DNA of 5,834 nt, taken from contig DLFY01000033.1 of assembly GCA_002482415.1 (NCBI GenBank), positions 1 through 5,834 on the forward strand. The letters run 5' to 3'. The stretch comes from Phycisphaerales bacterium UBA7708. GTDB lineage: Bacteria > Planctomycetota > Phycisphaerae > Sedimentisphaerales > Anaerohalosphaeraceae. Shown piece after piece: positions 4,675 to 5,834 of this stretch (positions are counted from its first letter, which is position 1; each line of letters starts with the position of its first letter). The translations under genes and the position numbers were made by a program. Under the pieces are notes generated by a model that was not told where the DNA came from, ran no database searches, and worked only from the letters and a program-made list of their open reading frames with translations.

Positions 4675-5834
4675 TTATCCTATTACGAGTTTTGCAAATT
4701 TTCGTTTACCAACCTGGACAATCATGCCATTGGCGGGCGTAATCAATTCGCTGGGGTCGGCGACTTTGGCTTCATTGACCTTGACGCCGCCCTGCTGAAT
4801 CATCCGTTTGCCCTCGCCGCCGCTGTCAACCAGCTTGCAGTGCAGCAGCAGCTTGGACGCCATGACCGGCTCGGCCCCAATCGTTACCTCGGGCATATCA
4901 TCCGGCAACTGGTTCTGGGCAAAGACCTTCTCAAAGCCCGTCGCTGCTTCCTCGGCGGCCTGCTTATCATAAAACTGCTCGACAATCATCTTGCCCAGCA
5001 TAACCTTGGCCTGTTTGGGATGAGTCTTGCCCGGGTCGGTCAGTTCCTTAATCTTATCCGCAGGCACATCCGTCAGCAGGGTAAAGTAATTTTCCATCAG
5101 ATTATCGGGGATGCTCATCGTCTTGCCGAACATATCCGCAGGGCTGTCGGTCACGCCGATGTAGTTGCCCTTGGATTTGCTCATCTTCTGGACGCCGTCC
5201 AGCCCCACCAGAATCGGCATCGTAATCACAATCTGAGCAGACTGCCCCGCGATGCGCTGCAAATCCCTGCCGACTAAATTGTTAAACGTCTGGTCCGTGC
5301 CGCCCAGCTCAACATCGCTCTGAATCGCCACCGAATCATACCCCTGCATCAGCGGATACAGAAACTCATGAATACCGATAGGGTCGCCCTTTTTATAGCG
5401 GATTTCAAACGTATCGCGTTCAAGCATCCGGGCCACGGTCATCGACGCGGTCAGCTTGATAATATCGGCCAGTTTCAGATCGGCCAGCCATTCACTGTTG
5501 AACCGCACCTCGACTTTATCCGGGGACATGTCCAGAATCTTGCCGGCCTGCTGAAAATACGTCTCGGCGTTGTTCTTAATCTGTTCGGGACTGAGCATGG
5601 GCCGGGTCGTATTCTGCCCCGTCGGGTCGCCGATACGGGCGGTATAATCGCCGATAATCAGCACCGCCTTATGCCCTAAGTCCTGAAATTGTCTCAGCTT
5701 ACGCAATACCACGGTGTGGCCCAGATGAATATCCGGCGCCGTCGGGTCCATGCCGAGCTTAGCACGCAGCGGCCGGCCGGCCTTGCGGGCCTCAACGATG
5801 CGCTGAGCCAGCTCGTCCTCTCGGAATACCTCGA
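4675..5834 (-). CDS. tyrS: Tyrosyl-tRNA synthetase, N-terminus cut by window edge
   Basis: Charges tRNA-Tyr with tyrosine using ATP in the cytoplasm. 385 codons are visible and the frame is open to the right edge; with the family near 400-420 residues, about 20-35 N-terminal residues are missing. Numbering from the first whole codon: [17 protein letters not shown] (25-41) holds the class I HIGH motif as HLGH (36-39); IGDPTG follows (67-72); the tyrosine/tRNA pocket region GYDS (164-167) and [11 protein letters not shown] (171-181); KMSKS (216-220) for ATP activation; and an S4-type RNA-binding domain at about 327-385 ([12 protein letters not shown]). The ATG at 5751 is internal: the codons upstream ([11 protein letters not shown]) continue the conserved Rossmann start. 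It belongs to the bacterial TyrRS group with HLGH, and the sequence reads as planctomycete-like rather than Desulfovibrio-like (inference). The next gene follows 12 nt later. Confidence 0.96.
   Translation of the reverse strand, partial: EVFREDELAQRIVEARKAGRPLRAKLGMDPTAPDIHLGHTVVLRKLRQFQDLGHKAVLIIGDYTARIGDPTGQNTTRPMLSPEQIKNNAETYFQQAGKILDMSPDKVEVRFNSEWLADLKLADIIKLTASMTVARMLERDTFEIRYKKGDPIGIHEFLYPLMQGYDSVAIQSDVELGGTDQTFNNLVGRDLQRIAGQSAQIVITMPILVGLDGVQKMSKSKGNYIGVTDSPADMFGKTMSIPDNLMENYFTLLTDVPADKIKELTDPGKTHPKQAKVMLGKMIVEQFYDKQAAEEAATGFEKVFAQNQLPDDMPEVTIGAEPVMASKLLLHCKLVDSGGEGKRMIQQGGVKVNEAKVADPSELITPANGMIVQVGKRKFAKLVIG

Noticed and set aside
4339..5277. 312-codon plus-strand open frame
   Set aside because: It is the complement of tyrS and the 193-residue gene, whose minus-strand products are clearly protein-like. 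No ribosome site or family pattern was seen.

Overview
The window reads almost entirely on the minus strand and holds seven genes, two of them cut by the window ends. In minus-strand order (right to left) they are: tyrosyl-tRNA synthetase (tyrS, N-terminus missing); an unrecognised 193-residue protein; a membrane-anchored protein whose C-terminal third looks like a serpin; a 68-residue very basic small protein; a PerR-type peroxide/iron regulator; a bacterioferritin (bfr); and a CHASE-domain membrane sensor whose output domain lies outside the window.

The window suggests two sources. The tyrS sequence and its two downstream neighbours look like genes of a planctomycete or related PVC bacterium (inference from recalled family resemblance). 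The bacterioferritin closely resembles the Desulfovibrio desulfuricans type, and PerR also looks sulfate-reducer-like. The left part is richer in G+C: hand counts give 42/60 in bases 61-120 and 41/60 in 1441-1500, against 22/60 in 3421-3480 and 27/60 in 5041-5100. Either the host acquired a bfr/perR/sensor block from a Desulfovibrio-like anaerobe, or the contig is a joined assembly. Any junction most likely lies in the AT-rich, hairpin-rich stretch at about 2400-2580.

Layout: 4675-5834 tyrS and 4081-4662 are tightly coupled (12-nt gap, with the ribosome binding site overlapping the tyrS stop). A 133-nt spacer with a repeated ACCTGCAG separates them from 2805-3947 (serpin-like) and 2580-2786 (small protein), which are 18 nt apart and probably co-transcribed. 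Two hairpins follow, the second a good minus-strand intrinsic terminator. perR (1890-2342) then has its own promoter with a 13-bp palindrome between -35 and -10. bfr (1214-1750) has a perfect TATAAT box, a Fur-box-like core in its leader and a strong terminator. The CHASE sensor (1-1066) is separate.

Functional reading: perR-bfr is an iron/oxidative-stress module of the kind found in anaerobes, with PerR sensing peroxide through iron and Bfr storing iron while consuming oxidant. The CHASE protein senses an unknown periplasmic ligand. No mobile-element genes, CRISPR array, tRNA or rRNA were seen. The least explained parts are the serpin-like/small-protein pair and the structured region beside it.
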